Shown one piece after another: positions 23,647 through 32,730 of a DNA stretch of 50,161 nucleotides. The position numbers were made by a program, and so were the translations under genes. The notes under the pieces are model-generated. The model was not told the DNA's origin, did no database searches, and worked only from the letters and a program-made list of their open reading frames with translations. Source of the stretch: Haliscomenobacteraceae bacterium (GTDB taxonomy: Bacteria > Bacteroidota > Bacteroidia > Chitinophagales > Saprospiraceae); assembly GCA_947501115.1 (NCBI GenBank), contig CANMVX010000025.1:1-50161 (forward strand). The letters are read 5' to 3'. The first letter of the stretch is position 1. Each line of letters begins with the position of its first letter.

Positions 23647-25026
23647 ATGCTCACTTTACTGATATTTAGTTTTATTGGATTAATGAAGGATACGATTGGT
23701 GAAGCTACCATGTATTTGACTACCATGGATCAGCAGCAATTATTGGCTCCGAAAGTCTTGCTGGCAAGTGACAAGGTTCCAACAAATAGTCAGGTGATTC
23801 GCCTTAATCCTTCAAAAACGTTTCAGGATATGGATGGTTTTGGCTTCACCTTAACTGGTGGAAGTGCTATGCATTTGTCAAAAATGGAGAAAGGTGCGAG
23901 AGGGAAATTATTAAAGGAATTATTTGGGACGGAAAAAGGGGAGATTGGTATCAGTTATTTAAGACTCAGTGTAGGTGCTTCCGATTTAGATGAATATCCT
24001 TGGTCTTATCTTGATTTACCAAAGGGAAAGAAAGATTTTGCCTTACAGAATTTTTCATTAGGTTACGATTCCTTATATCTCATTCCCATATTAAAGGAAA
24101 TTCTGGCCATTTCTCCAGCTATACAATTCATGGGTTCTCCCTGGTCACCTCCATCGTGGATGAAGGATAATCAGGACAGCAGAGGAGGGCGTTTATTACC
24201 TGAATATTATGATGTTTATGCCCGATATTTAGTTAAATATATTCAGTCCATGCGGAATCATGGAATAGATATTTCGGCATTAACCATACAAAATGAACCT
24301 TTACATCCAGGGAATAATCCAAGCCTCCTGATGTTGGCCGAGGAGCAAAAAGTATTTGTAAAAGTGCATTTGGGTCCCATTTTTGAGAAAAATAATATCA
24401 ATACTAAGATTATCATTTACGATCATAACGCGAATAGACCTGATTACCCTATTTCTATATTAAACGATCCTGAAGCAGCAAAATATATAGATGGTTCCGC
24501 TTTTCACCTCTATGAAGGGGAGATTAATGCCTTAGGTAAGGTACATGACGCACATCCTACAAAAAACTTATATTTTACAGAGCAATGGATTGGTGGACCA
24601 GGAAATTTTGCAGGCGATTATAGCTGGCATGTTCGGAATCTGGTCATTGGTGGACCAAATAATTGGGCGAAAACGGTACTGCAATGGAATCTTACCTCAA
24701 ATAGCGATTATACGCCACATACAGACAGAGGAGGCTGCACCAGATGTTTAGGTGCGGTAACTATCGAGGGAGATAAGGTAACCCGAAATCCTGCCTACTA
24801 TATTATAGGTCAGATTTCACCATTTGTAAGGCCGGGATTTAAACGTATCGAAAGCAATGGTATTGCTAATATTGAACAAGTTGCTTTTTCAGGGCCTAAA
24901 GGTAACGTCGTATTGGTTATGCAAAATATTTCTTTGGAACGAAAAGTATTTTACGTGAATCATAAAGGAAATCATTTTCCTATGGCACTGGATGCGGGTG
25001 CTGTAGCCACTTTGACTATAGAATAA
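23647..25026 (+). CDS. Glycoside hydrolase family 30 protein (glucosylceramidase-like)
   Basis: A 459-residue enzyme. Family 30 features include DMDGFGFTLTGGSAM (61-75), YLRLSVGASD (104-113), and MGSPWSPPSWMKDN (162-175). The acid/base Glu is E217 in TIQNEPLHPG and the nucleophile Glu is E312 in LYFTEQWIGG. A C-terminal beta-sandwich is typical (NPAYYIIGQISPFVRPG, split at YYIIGQISPFVRPG). It hydrolyses beta-glucosyl or related linkages outside the cell or in the periplasm. The N-terminal hydrophobic stretch is short (MLTLLIFSFIGLM), so the signal peptide is weak and the exact start less certain. It is divergent from the 682-residue gene and followed by repeats. Confidence 0.88.
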   Translation: MLTLLIFSFIGLMKDTIGEATMYLTTMDQQQLLAPKVLLASDKVPTNSQVIRLNPSKTFQDMDGFGFTLTGGSAMHLSKMEKGARGKLLKELFGTEKGEIGISYLRLSVGASDLDEYPWSYLDLPKGKKDFALQNFSLGYDSLYLIPILKEILAISPAIQFMGSPWSPPSWMKDNQDSRGGRLLPEYYDVYARYLVKYIQSMRNHGIDISALTIQNEPLHPGNNPSLLMLAEEQKVFVKVHLGPIFEKNNINTKIIIYDHNANRPDYPISILNDPEAAKYIDGSAFHLYEGEINALGKVHDAHPTKNLYFTEQWIGGPGNFAGDYSWHVRNLVIGGPNNWAKTVLQWNLTSNSDYTPHTDRGGCTRCLGAVTIEGDKVTRNPAYYIIGQISPFVRPGFKRIESNGIANIEQVAFSGPKGNVVLVMQNISLERKVFYVNHKGNHFPMALDAGAVATLTIE

Positions 25027-25034
25027 AAGGGTTT

Positions 25035-25300
25035 GAATCAGGATTTACAGGATTTTCAGGATGAACGATAACGTCTTCGTTTTGATTTTGTGTTTAAATG
25101 AAATTTGTACCCCTGGAATAATGTTTCGTCGCTGCGATGATCGCATCGACTAAAGGCCAAAGGGCTACTTGGCAAAGGGACTATTAATACCCGATGTGAA
25201 AAAATGGATAATGAAAAAGTAGCTCATAAGCTGCTGCGCGCACCAACGCAACTGATGTCCCCCACTTAAAAAATCCTCGAAATCCTGTAAATCCTGATTC
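25035..25300. repeat. MITE-like intergenic repeat, copy 1
   Basis: A 266-base unit bounded by perfect 21-base inverted ends: 25035-25055 begins gaatcaggatttacagg, and 25280-25300 ends its complement. The inner part has a small palindrome tgcgat-g-atcgca. There is no ORF of note. A diverged second copy follows directly. Confidence 0.7.
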
Positions 25301-25563
25301 AAAAGAGTGTTACAGGATTTTCAGGATGAACGATAACGTCTTCGTTTTGATTTTGTGTTTAAATGAAATTTGTACCCCTGGAATAATGTTTCGTCGCTGC
25401 GATGATCGCATCGACGAAAAGCCAAAGGGCTATTGGGCAAGATGACTATTAATCTCCAGTGTGAAAAATGGATGATGAAAAAGAGATTCTCATGCTGCGG
25501 CACGCACCATGCTAGCCAAAGCTCCCAATTAAAAAATCCTCGAAATCCTGTAAATCCTGATTC
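25301..25563. repeat. MITE-like intergenic repeat, copy 2
   Basis: A tandem second copy offset by 265 bases. The left 100 or so bases are almost identical to copy 1 (from ttacaggattttcagg onward); the middle has diverged with small indels. The right 21-base end at 25543-25563 is exact, but the left inverted end is degraded. A third left end (ggttacagga) starts at 25571, cut off by the neighbouring gene. The remaining bases of 25027-25599 hold nothing else. Confidence 0.7.
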
Positions 25564-25599
25564 AAAGTATGGTTACAGGACAAGATGATTATCTGCAGA

Positions 25600-26778
25600 T
25601 CAGATTACTTTTTTGATAGCGTTTAGACATTGTTCCACATTTTCTTTATTTGCGCCGTAGCCCATGAGGCCAATCCGCCAGATTTTGCCACTGAGGGCAC
25701 CTAAGCCGGCACCTACTTCCAGTTGATGCTCGAGGAGGAGTTTTTTTCTAAGGTTTGCTTCATTTTCAATGCCGGAAGGAAGAAATACGGCATTTAGCTG
25801 AGGGAGGCGGAAAGGTTCATCGACCAGGAAGGTGAATCCAAGATCTTGCAAACCTTCTAATAGAAGTAGATGCATTTCTCTGTGTCTGTTCCATGCATTT
25901 TCCAAACCCTCCAGACAAAGTAGGCGAAGAGCCTCGTGCAATGCATATAAACTATTAACGGGAGCGGTATGGTGGTAAGCACGCTGTCCGGCTTGCAGAC
26001 CATCTTCCCAATAGGCCATCACCAGATTAAGGTCTAAAAACCAGCTTTGGACTTTCGATTTTCGGTTTTTAATTTTTTCAGCTGCGCGCGGACTAAAAGC
26101 GACAGGTGATAATCCGGGTATACAAGAAAGGCATTTTTGGCTTCCGGAATAAATGGCATCGATATTCCATTTTTCTGTAAACAGGGGAATACCACCCAGA
26201 CCGGTTACACTATCCACAATGGTGAGGCAATGGTGTCTTGCAGCGATTTCACAAAGTAATTGGGCATCACTTGCAGCACCTGTAGAAGTTTCAGCATGAA
26301 CGAAGGCCACTATTTTTGTATCTGGATTAGCTTTTAGGGTAATTTCCAGACTATCTGGATCAACAGGTTTCCCCCATTCCTGATCTATAATGACAGGAAT
26401 ACCGCCACAGCGAAGCACATTTTCCACCATTCGTCCACCAAAAACACCATTTCTGCAAACAATTACCTTTTCACCTGGTTCGACCAGATTGACAAACGCG
26501 GTCTCCATACCTGCAGAACCAGGAGCTGAGACAATAAAAGTGAGAGGATAGGAGGTTTGAAAGGCATATTGAGTCATTTGCTTCACCTCATCCATCATTT
26601 TAATAAATTGAGGATCCAAATGCCCCAAAGTAGGTTTTGCAAGAGATTGTAATACAGAAGGATAAATGGGGGATGGTCCGGGACCCATCAATAATCTTTC
26701 GGCGGGTTCGAAGGTTGGGAAGGTGGGAGCATCCACAATGTCACTATAGCGCATCATTTTTATGTTAAATATACTCAT
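25600..26778 (-). CDS. Alanine-glyoxylate / serine-pyruvate aminotransferase (class V)
   Basis: A 392-residue PLP enzyme of the class V type. The early motif is RLLMGPGPSPIYPSVLQSL, with FIVSAPGSAGMETAFVNL forming the cofactor-phosphate region, VHAETSTGA, DSVTGLGGIPL (D189), and the PLP lysine K215 in IYSGSQKCLSC. C-terminal WRIGLMGYGA matches the family. It moves the amino group from alanine or serine to glyoxylate or pyruvate in photorespiratory-like or glycine/serine metabolism. A start at internal Met 8 or 9 (about 26757 or 26754) is possible, as no ribosome site separates them. It lies 66 bases downstream of the beta-helix protein and may share its transcript. Confidence 0.9.
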   Translation of the reverse strand: MSIFNIKMMRYSDIVDAPTFPTFEPAERLLMGPGPSPIYPSVLQSLAKPTLGHLDPQFIKMMDEVKQMTQYAFQTSYPLTFIVSAPGSAGMETAFVNLVEPGEKVIVCRNGVFGGRMVENVLRCGGIPVIIDQEWGKPVDPDSLEITLKANPDTKIVAFVHAETSTGAASDAQLLCEIAARHHCLTIVDSVTGLGGIPLFTEKWNIDAIYSGSQKCLSCIPGLSPVAFSPRAAEKIKNRKSKVQSWFLDLNLVMAYWEDGLQAGQRAYHHTAPVNSLYALHEALRLLCLEGLENAWNRHREMHLLLLEGLQDLGFTFLVDEPFRLPQLNAVFLPSGIENEANLRKKLLLEHQLEVGAGLGALSGKIWRIGLMGYGANKENVEQCLNAIKKVI

Positions 26779-26844
26779 TTTTCATAAAAACAAATCGTTG
26801 ATGAAAAGCGGTTATAACATAGTAGGGGAGGAGCATTTACCTAT

Positions 26845-27495
26845 TTAGCCAAAAATGGATTTTTTGACAACCGTATGGGCGGGAATAAATCCTCCAGTGC
26901 TAACAAGGGGATAAATCTGAACATTTTTCCCTATGACAGAGCCAGGAAGGATAACACAATTGGCACCAATTTCGGCATGGTCACCGATAAGGGAACCCAT
27001 TTTATTTCTACCTGAATTAAATTTTGTATTGCCCGTTCTGATGGAAATATTTTTCCCATCGAATCTAAAATTAGAAAGAATGGCCCCTGCACCAAGATGT
27101 GCTTTAAATCCTAGAATGGAATCACCTACATAATTAAAATGGGGGACTTGCACGCCATCGAAGAGGAGCGCATTTTTTACTTCGGTTGAATTTCCAATGA
27201 CACAATTATTTCCAATGACCACATTTTTTCTAATGAATGCGCCATGTCTTATTTCTGTGCCTGAACCAATAATAGCGGGACCCTCAATAAATGCGGTAGT
27301 TGCTACAGACACATTTTCTTCAAGCCAAACACCAGGTTTCCATTCAAAATAGGTATTTGGAAGGGCGGAAATAAAGGCATCAAATTGATTTTCCAATAAA
27401 TTTAAAACATGCCATGGTTCATCATGAAACAAATGAGGGAAAAGCGTATAATTTAAATCAAAAAGTTGATTTGTTATCGATTCCCTCATTTGCAA
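26845..27495 (-). CDS. Left-handed beta-helix (hexapeptide repeat) protein
   Basis: A 216-residue protein. After an N-terminal region of about 60 residues come hexapeptide-type turns: IIGSGTEIRHGAFIRKNVVIGNNCVIGNS (broken as GSGTEIRHGAFIRKNVVIG), then IGDHAEIGANCVILPGSVIG. These are the repeats of GlmU-type sugar-nucleotide acetyltransferase C-terminal domains. It lacks the N-terminal pyrophosphorylase of GlmU. It may acetylate a sugar nucleotide or act as a GlmU-like partial enzyme; the substrate is unknown. It begins 5 bases after the phosphate transporter gene and is co-transcribed. Confidence 0.8.
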   Translation of the reverse strand: MQMRESITNQLFDLNYTLFPHLFHDEPWHVLNLLENQFDAFISALPNTYFEWKPGVWLEENVSVATTAFIEGPAIIGSGTEIRHGAFIRKNVVIGNNCVIGNSTEVKNALLFDGVQVPHFNYVGDSILGFKAHLGAGAILSNFRFDGKNISIRTGNTKFNSGRNKMGSLIGDHAEIGANCVILPGSVIGKNVQIYPLVSTGGFIPAHTVVKKSIFG

Positions 27496-27500
27496 TGATG

Positions 27501-29783
27501 TTAATCTTCAGAGGTAATAACGAAAAGAGAATCCATTTGAGGATAATCTCTTTCAAGACGGCAATACATTTTAACCAAACGTGCTGAAATGGAAATCAAA
27601 TCTTTAGTTTCAAGTAAAATATTAAAGACCAGGATACTATTTCTGGCGCTATAGGTTTCATTTTTAATACCTTTTGCCTGGTGGGCAATCAGATTTTCAA
27701 TTTCCTCTAATAACTGTTTTTTTCTTGCCTTAATCTCATCGTACTGCAAATAATTCCTGGTACGGGTAATTTGGGAACAATCTTTAAAAAAGAGGCTTAA
27801 ATCCTGGCTTATTTTTCTAATATTTTGAGTTTGGTCTTCGTCTAAAGGACCCAACATGTCTTCTACGTGTTTCCTTGCGGTTTCGGTAACAAAGACGGCC
27901 GATTGCACTAAATCTTGTTCTATATCGTATGCCATAAGATAAAGGCGGCTTCCTTCAGACAACTCTTCCTGAATGCGTCTTATGGAGTTATAAAAAGTAT
28001 ATTTGAACTCCTCATTACTTTTTTCAAGCCTTTCCATGGCTTTAAACGCTTCTCTTAATTTTTTTCTGTCTTCGGTTAGCAGTCCCTCAATGGCTGCGAC
28101 AAAACCTTCTGCTACAGCATCTAAGCTATCGGCTAAACTACCTGAGGTACTATTAATTATTTGTCTTGCCGGAATAATTTCCGTTTTCATGGTAGATTCT
28201 AAAATCTTGGCATTCGAATTTTCTTTTTTATTATGTAATCTAATGGTGAAAGCAATAAACATAATAGTAAATAAAACTAAAAATCCTACACCATACATAT
28301 CAAATTTAAACATAATAAAAGCAAAAAGACCTGAAACACTAAAGGCAATAAAAGCAGTTAACAACCAACCCAAAATAACACTTAGCACCCCACTGACTCT
28401 GAAAACGGCACTATCTCTGCCCCAGGCTCTGTCACTCAAAGAGGTAGCCATTGCCACCATGAAAGTAACGAAAGTAGTAGAAAGAGGTAATTTTAAAGAG
28501 GTAGCAAAGGCAATAAGGGAACTTGAAACAGAAAGATTAACGGAGGCGCGAACCAAATCAAAAGCAGGAGGATTTTCTACCGCGTGATCACTGTTTTTTG
28601 ATTTGTAGGGTTGAAACCTACTTTCCACCCATTTAACAAATCCAGAAGATTCCGTTTTGTTATTATTTTTATTTGGTTTCCAGGTTAAGCGAACTAAACC
28701 GCGGGCAAAGCGATTCGATGAAAATCTTTCTAATCCTTCTGATTGTCTGCCCAAACTAACTTCTGTTTCGGTAACGGTTCTTGCCTTTTTAGAAAACCAA
28801 AGGGTAAAAATCATTACAATGCCAGCGATAACCAACATATAAGTTGGCGCGGGATAAGCTTTAGACAATGAGACCATTAGTAAACTGTCAGCGGCAACAC
28901 CACTTGCTTTCCAGGTGTCATAAGCTTCAAAACCGGCCACAGAAACACCAATGAAATTTACTAAATCGTTACTGGCAAAGGCCATAGCTAAGGCAAAAGT
29001 ACCAGCTAAAACTACTATTTTTAAAATAGGGAAACTTGTAAATTTAGACAAGGCAAATAATATAACGCTCCAAAGAACAATAGTAATGGCAAACATCTCT
29101 GCCGTGTTTTGCTTCGTCCAGGCAACAAATGAGGAAGGAATAAAAATAGCTCCTTCGAGGCCTTTAAAGAGCAAGAAGTAGGTAATTCCGCTTAGTGAAA
29201 GAGCACCCCAGATTACTCCCTGATATTTCGTTTGGGTAGCTGGGTTGAAAGTAAAAAATACCCGGACTACATACATAACAACCAAACCGACTAAAAAGGC
29301 AACACCTACGGAGATGAATATGCCGGAAATGATGGTTAAAGCACTGCTTGAGTTGATATAATTTAGTATATCCTGTGCATTTTCACCATTAGTGGACAAT
29401 TTTATGATCGCGGCGATGATGGCGGCACCTAATAATTCAAATACTATACTAACGGTCGTAGAAGTAGGTAGTCCTAAGGTGTTAAAAATGTCAAGTAGTA
29501 TGATATCAGCAAACATTACCGCCAAGAAAATAATCATTACCTCGTGGAAATTGAACATTTGGGGATTAAAAATACCCTTTCTGGCTACTTCCATCATACC
29601 ACCCGCAAATAGAGCACCGATTAAAATGCCAAAACTGGCAATAATCATTATGTTTCTGCGCGAGGCAACTTGCGACCCAATAGCAGAGTTCAAAAAGTTA
29701 ACAGCATCATTACTTACTCCTACCACCAGGTCAGCGAAAGCAAGAACTAACAATAGAATCACCAATATTATATAAACATCCAT
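27501..29783 (-). CDS. PiT-family inorganic phosphate transporter fused to a PhoU-like domain
   Basis: A 760-residue inner-membrane protein. The PiT repeat motifs are GVSNDAVNFLNSAIGSQVASRR (split as GVSNDAVNFLNSAIGSQ) and, later, FASNDLVNFIGV, with LPTSTTVSIV and LPLSTTFVTFM serving as the second conserved block. About 12 membrane segments cover roughly 1-525. The last 230 residues are soluble and helical (LADSLDAVAEGFVAAIEGLL, with repeated coiled segments), resembling PhoU-type regulatory domains. It imports phosphate with H+ or Na+. A transporter of about 500 residues with an attached PhoU-like tail is a known Bacteroidota variant. The leader region is shared divergently with the PgeF gene. 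Confidence 0.85.
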   Translation of the reverse strand: MDVYIILVILLLVLAFADLVVGVSNDAVNFLNSAIGSQVASRRNIMIIASFGILIGALFAGGMMEVARKGIFNPQMFNFHEVMIIFLAVMFADIILLDIFNTLGLPTSTTVSIVFELLGAAIIAAIIKLSTNGENAQDILNYINSSSALTIISGIFISVGVAFLVGLVVMYVVRVFFTFNPATQTKYQGVIWGALSLSGITYFLLFKGLEGAIFIPSSFVAWTKQNTAEMFAITIVLWSVILFALSKFTSFPILKIVVLAGTFALAMAFASNDLVNFIGVSVAGFEAYDTWKASGVAADSLLMVSLSKAYPAPTYMLVIAGIVMIFTLWFSKKARTVTETEVSLGRQSEGLERFSSNRFARGLVRLTWKPNKNNNKTESSGFVKWVESRFQPYKSKNSDHAVENPPAFDLVRASVNLSVSSSLIAFATSLKLPLSTTFVTFMVAMATSLSDRAWGRDSAVFRVSGVLSVILGWLLTAFIAFSVSGLFAFIMFKFDMYGVGFLVLFTIMFIAFTIRLHNKKENSNAKILESTMKTEIIPARQIINSTSGSLADSLDAVAEGFVAAIEGLLTEDRKKLREAFKAMERLEKSNEEFKYTFYNSIRRIQEELSEGSRLYLMAYDIEQDLVQSAVFVTETARKHVEDMLGPLDEDQTQNIRKISQDLSLFFKDCSQITRTRNYLQYDEIKARKKQLLEEIENLIAHQAKGIKNETYSARNSILVFNILLETKDLISISARLVKMYCRLERDYPQMDSLFVITSED

Positions 29784-29894
29784 AAGAGTTAATTGTAAGC
29801 TTTAACTTTAATTTAGCCGAAATCTAAGGTTTATTTGTAAACTAAGTGTTAAGAATTATTAAATTCTGTAAATAAAGGTATTATTTTTACCCCA

Positions 29895-30650
29895 ATGGAA
29901 GAAATAATGAGATATCAACCTGTAGAATTTTTTTATTCTTATAATATTTTGCTGGCCATAGAAAGTACCAGATTAGGGGGGCTATCAAAACCACCTTTTG
30001 CCAGTTTGAATTTGGGCGCATTTACCAATGACCTCAAGGAGACCGTTCAACAAAATAAGGAAATCTTATATTCTGATTTGAGAATAAACGGAGATCAAAT
30101 AGCCAGTTCGTTTCAATGCCATGGAAATGAGATTTTAAATGTCGAAAAACCTGGATATTATGAAGGATTTGATGCGCTGATTACAAATAAAAAAAATATT
30201 TTTCTGCAAATATTAGTGGCTGACTGTACGCCAATTCTTCTTTTTGATCCTATCCACGAAGTAGTAGCTGCTATTCATGCAGGTTGGAGAGGTACGGTCA
30301 ATGCCATTGTCCAAAAAACACTGGACAAAATGACTTTGCATTTTCATACGAATCCCTCTGATTGTTTCGCCTATGTGGGAACTTGTATCAGTCAATCCTA
30401 TTTTGAGGTAGATAAAGATGTTGCGGATAATTTTGATCAGGAATTTTATTTTTTCGATAAAGAGAAAAACAAATATTTTATTGACTTAAAGGGTTGTAAC
30501 GCTCGGGCTTTGTCTGATGCTGGATTAATGAAAAATCATATTGCTATTTCCCCTTTTTGTACGGTGAAAGATAATGATCTGTTTTTTTCCCACAGGTACG
30601 AAAAGGGAACGACCGGGAGATTTGGGGTCATTATAGGCATGAGAAAATAA
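29895..30650 (+). CDS. pgeF: Peptidoglycan-editing / laccase-domain protein (PgeF, YfiH family)
   Basis: A 251-residue cytoplasmic protein of the multicopper polyphenol oxidase-like YfiH/PgeF family. Conserved metal ligands are H76 in QCHGNEI, C111 in VADCTPILLFD, and H128 in IHAGWRGTVNAI. The ending SHRYEKGTTGRFGVIIGMRK matches the family C-terminus. Members cleave purine nucleosides and/or remove L-serine-type editing errors in peptidoglycan precursors. The start at 29895 or 29907 cannot be separated; no RBS is seen. It stands alone, divergent from the phosphate transporter. Downstream lies only the repeat region. Confidence 0.88.
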   Translation: MEEIMRYQPVEFFYSYNILLAIESTRLGGLSKPPFASLNLGAFTNDLKETVQQNKEILYSDLRINGDQIASSFQCHGNEILNVEKPGYYEGFDALITNKKNIFLQILVADCTPILLFDPIHEVVAAIHAGWRGTVNAIVQKTLDKMTLHFHTNPSDCFAYVGTCISQSYFEVDKDVADNFDQEFYFFDKEKNKYFIDLKGCNARALSDAGLMKNHIAISPFCTVKDNDLFFSHRYEKGTTGRFGVIIGMRK

Positions 30651-30779
30651 AAAAGAGGCTGTCTAAAAAGCCTGGATGCATTAAAAATATTTGTACGAAG
30701 ATGTCGGGGATATGTCATTTTGTGATATAAAGGTCGTTGGTTGTAAGTTCTTCGTAATCCTATAAATCCTGTAAATCCT

Positions 30780-31103
30780 GATTCAGAATCGAGTGTTCGG
30801 GGTAAATAATAAATCAAAACCTATCGGGGAGAAGACGCGAAGCATCGCGTCTCTACGATTCCGTGAAATCCTGTAAATCCTTAAAATCCGTGATTCAGAA
30901 TCGAGTGTTCGGGGTAAATAATAAATCAAAACCTATCGGGGAGAAGACGCGAAGCATCGCGTCTCTACGATTCCGTGAAATCCTGATTCAGAATCGAGTG
31001 TTCGGGGTAAATATTAAATCAAAACCTATCGGGGAGAAGACGCGAAGCATCGCGTCTCTACGATTCCGTGAAATCCTGTAAATCCTTAAAATCCGTGATT
31101 CAG
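30780..31103. repeat. Three tandem copies of a 112/93-bp intergenic repeat
   Basis: Units start at 30780, 30892 and 30985 and the array ends in a partial unit at 31097. Periods are 112, 93 and 112; the middle unit lacks 19 bases (tgtaaatccttaaaatccg). Each holds gagtgttcggggtaaat and a hairpin agacgcga-agca-tcgcgtct (first at 30833-30852). The preceding 30764-30784 is the same 21-base end found in the repeat at 25035-25563, linking the two arrays. The rest of 30651-31232 holds the terminator at 31180 and no gene; an apparent 72-codon ORF here is just the repeat in translation. Confidence 0.8.
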
Positions 31104-31179
31104 GACGCCACGATATAGTAACCATCTACGAATAAACATTGCACTTTTCATGCCTGACCCCTGTGGGGTCACAATATAA

Positions 31180-31213
31180 AAAAGCCGAACCCTTCGGAAA
31201 AGGTTCGGCTTTT
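31180..31213 (-). terminator. Terminator of SusCD pair 1
   Basis: Perfect 12-base arms aaaagccgaacc (31180-31191) and ggttcggctttt (31202-31213) with a 10-base loop, followed by T's on the minus strand. It lies 20 bases beyond the SusD stop. Confidence 0.85.
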
Positions 31214-31232
31214 AAAATTTTAAGCAAATGGC

Positions 31233-32720
31233 TTATAAAGGATTTTGAACTGAAAGTTTATTAGCATCCAATTCACGGCGGGGAATTAAGAATTCCCAAC
31301 GTGCATCACCTGCAGGTACATCAAAAATAAGTGCAACCGCAGCATTGTGTCCAATACCGTTTCTATTTAATGGTTGATTAAGACGTTTCAAGTCAAGGAA
31401 ACGATGTCCTTCTCCCCATAATTCAATACGGCGTTGGAACATAATTTCTTCAATTAACGCATCGCCTGTTTTGGTAGAAGTAACATACGCCGGATCTCTC
31501 TGTTTAACCAGATCAAATAAGGCTTTTGCAGCTCCTGCATTGTCACCACCACGAGCTTTAGCTTCCGCTTCTATAAGAAACATTTCTGCAAGACGCATAT
31601 AAGGAACATCACCCATAGCACTGGTACTTGGAACACCAGGTAAGCGGAATTTTTGCACGATATATGGCGCTCTAACACCACCTGGAGGAACAATTGAATT
31701 GGTAGCAGTAGGTGCCTTTACCCACATTTTAGACCTAACATCCGTTTCAGGAATCCTGTCATAAATCAATTTATTAATCGTTTTTGGTGTTTGACGATTT
31801 ACACTTGAGTTATAATTACTTGAAATATAAGAGTGAAATGCACCAAAATATTCAGATTGATCTTCGAGGTGATCAAATCCCCACATCCATTCAGGATTAG
31901 CAATTTCAGCAAACCCTTCCTGATATTGAGCGATAGACATCAATGAACCACCACCTACTCTGGCTTCAGCGGCAAATGCTGCTGCAGCTGACCAGTTCTG
32001 TTGAACCAAAGCCACTCTTGCCTGTACGCCTCTTACCACATTTTTATTAAAATGAGATTTTGCAGCACGGGCGGTAGTAAGTAATTTTCCAGCTTCATCA
32101 AGATCTTTATTAATTTGCGCATAGCAATCTTCAACACTTGAACGGGCAATACCCTCTTTGGTTGGTTCTAAAACTAAGGAAACACCAGGGTTGCTATTTG
32201 GCTTTTTTGAAGCATCATATCTTTTTCCATAGTATTGAACCAAGTTAAAATAAGAGAAAGCGCGAATAGCCAAAGCCTCTCCTTTAATTTGATTTTTTTC
32301 TGCCTGGGTACCTACCGCCTTATCAATATTAGCGATGGCAACGTTGGCATTTCCAATAAGACGATAGTACATCTCATAAGGCATAATAGATAAGGTACCC
32401 ACATCCGCGCGATGTGATAACCATCTTTGTTCATTAAAATGCCATCCATTGGAAGCATTGGCAAAAACGATATCTTCAGCAAGAATGTCATTAATCAACA
32501 TCAAGGCTGGATAACCAAAATAACCTTGTGATCCTTGATATCTGACAATGAATCCACGATAAATACCATTAATGGCAGCGGTTGCATTTTTAGTTGTTGC
32601 GAATGCTGAACCTGCGTCAACACTACCTGTTGGCGTGGTATTGAGGTAATCTTTCTCGCAACCATTGGATGCAATACTGAGATAAATCAGGGTTACAAAG
32701 AATAATTTATATTTAAACAT
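31233..32720 (-). CDS. SusD/RagB-family outer-membrane lipoprotein
   Basis: A 495-residue surface lipoprotein. The signal peptide ends in a lipobox SIASNGC (C21), and EKDYLNTTPTGSVD follows, the standard SusD start. TPR-type helices are seen, for example IKGEALAIRAFSYFNLVQYYG (split as GEALAIRAFSYFNLVQYYG). The C-terminal half has VPYMRLAEMFLIEAEAKARGG (split as YMRLAEMFLIEAEAKARGG) and ELWGEGHRFLDLKRLNQPL. It binds oligosaccharides or other nutrients on the cell surface and hands them to the SusC pore. It starts 10 bases after the SusC stop and ends at a strong terminator, so the pair forms a two-gene operon. The substrate is not predictable; no enzyme gene is linked in this operon. Confidence 0.92.
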   Translation of the reverse strand: MFKYKLFFVTLIYLSIASNGCEKDYLNTTPTGSVDAGSAFATTKNATAAINGIYRGFIVRYQGSQGYFGYPALMLINDILAEDIVFANASNGWHFNEQRWLSHRADVGTLSIMPYEMYYRLIGNANVAIANIDKAVGTQAEKNQIKGEALAIRAFSYFNLVQYYGKRYDASKKPNSNPGVSLVLEPTKEGIARSSVEDCYAQINKDLDEAGKLLTTARAAKSHFNKNVVRGVQARVALVQQNWSAAAAFAAEARVGGGSLMSIAQYQEGFAEIANPEWMWGFDHLEDQSEYFGAFHSYISSNYNSSVNRQTPKTINKLIYDRIPETDVRSKMWVKAPTATNSIVPPGGVRAPYIVQKFRLPGVPSTSAMGDVPYMRLAEMFLIEAEAKARGGDNAGAAKALFDLVKQRDPAYVTSTKTGDALIEEIMFQRRIELWGEGHRFLDLKRLNQPLNRNGIGHNAAVALIFDVPAGDARWEFLIPRRELDANKLSVQNPL

Positions 32721-32730
32721 TTTTTAATTT

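Noticed and set aside
28003-28587. Plus-strand ORF of 194 codons
   Set aside because: It is antisense to the phosphate transporter and shows the low-complexity pattern of a shadow frame.
30863-31081. ORF of 72 codons with an internal duplication
   Set aside because: It is just the intergenic repeat translated; the two halves match because the DNA is repeated.
30780-31103. CRISPR array
   Set aside because: Units are 93-112 bases, almost wholly identical without unique spacers, and no cas genes are present.
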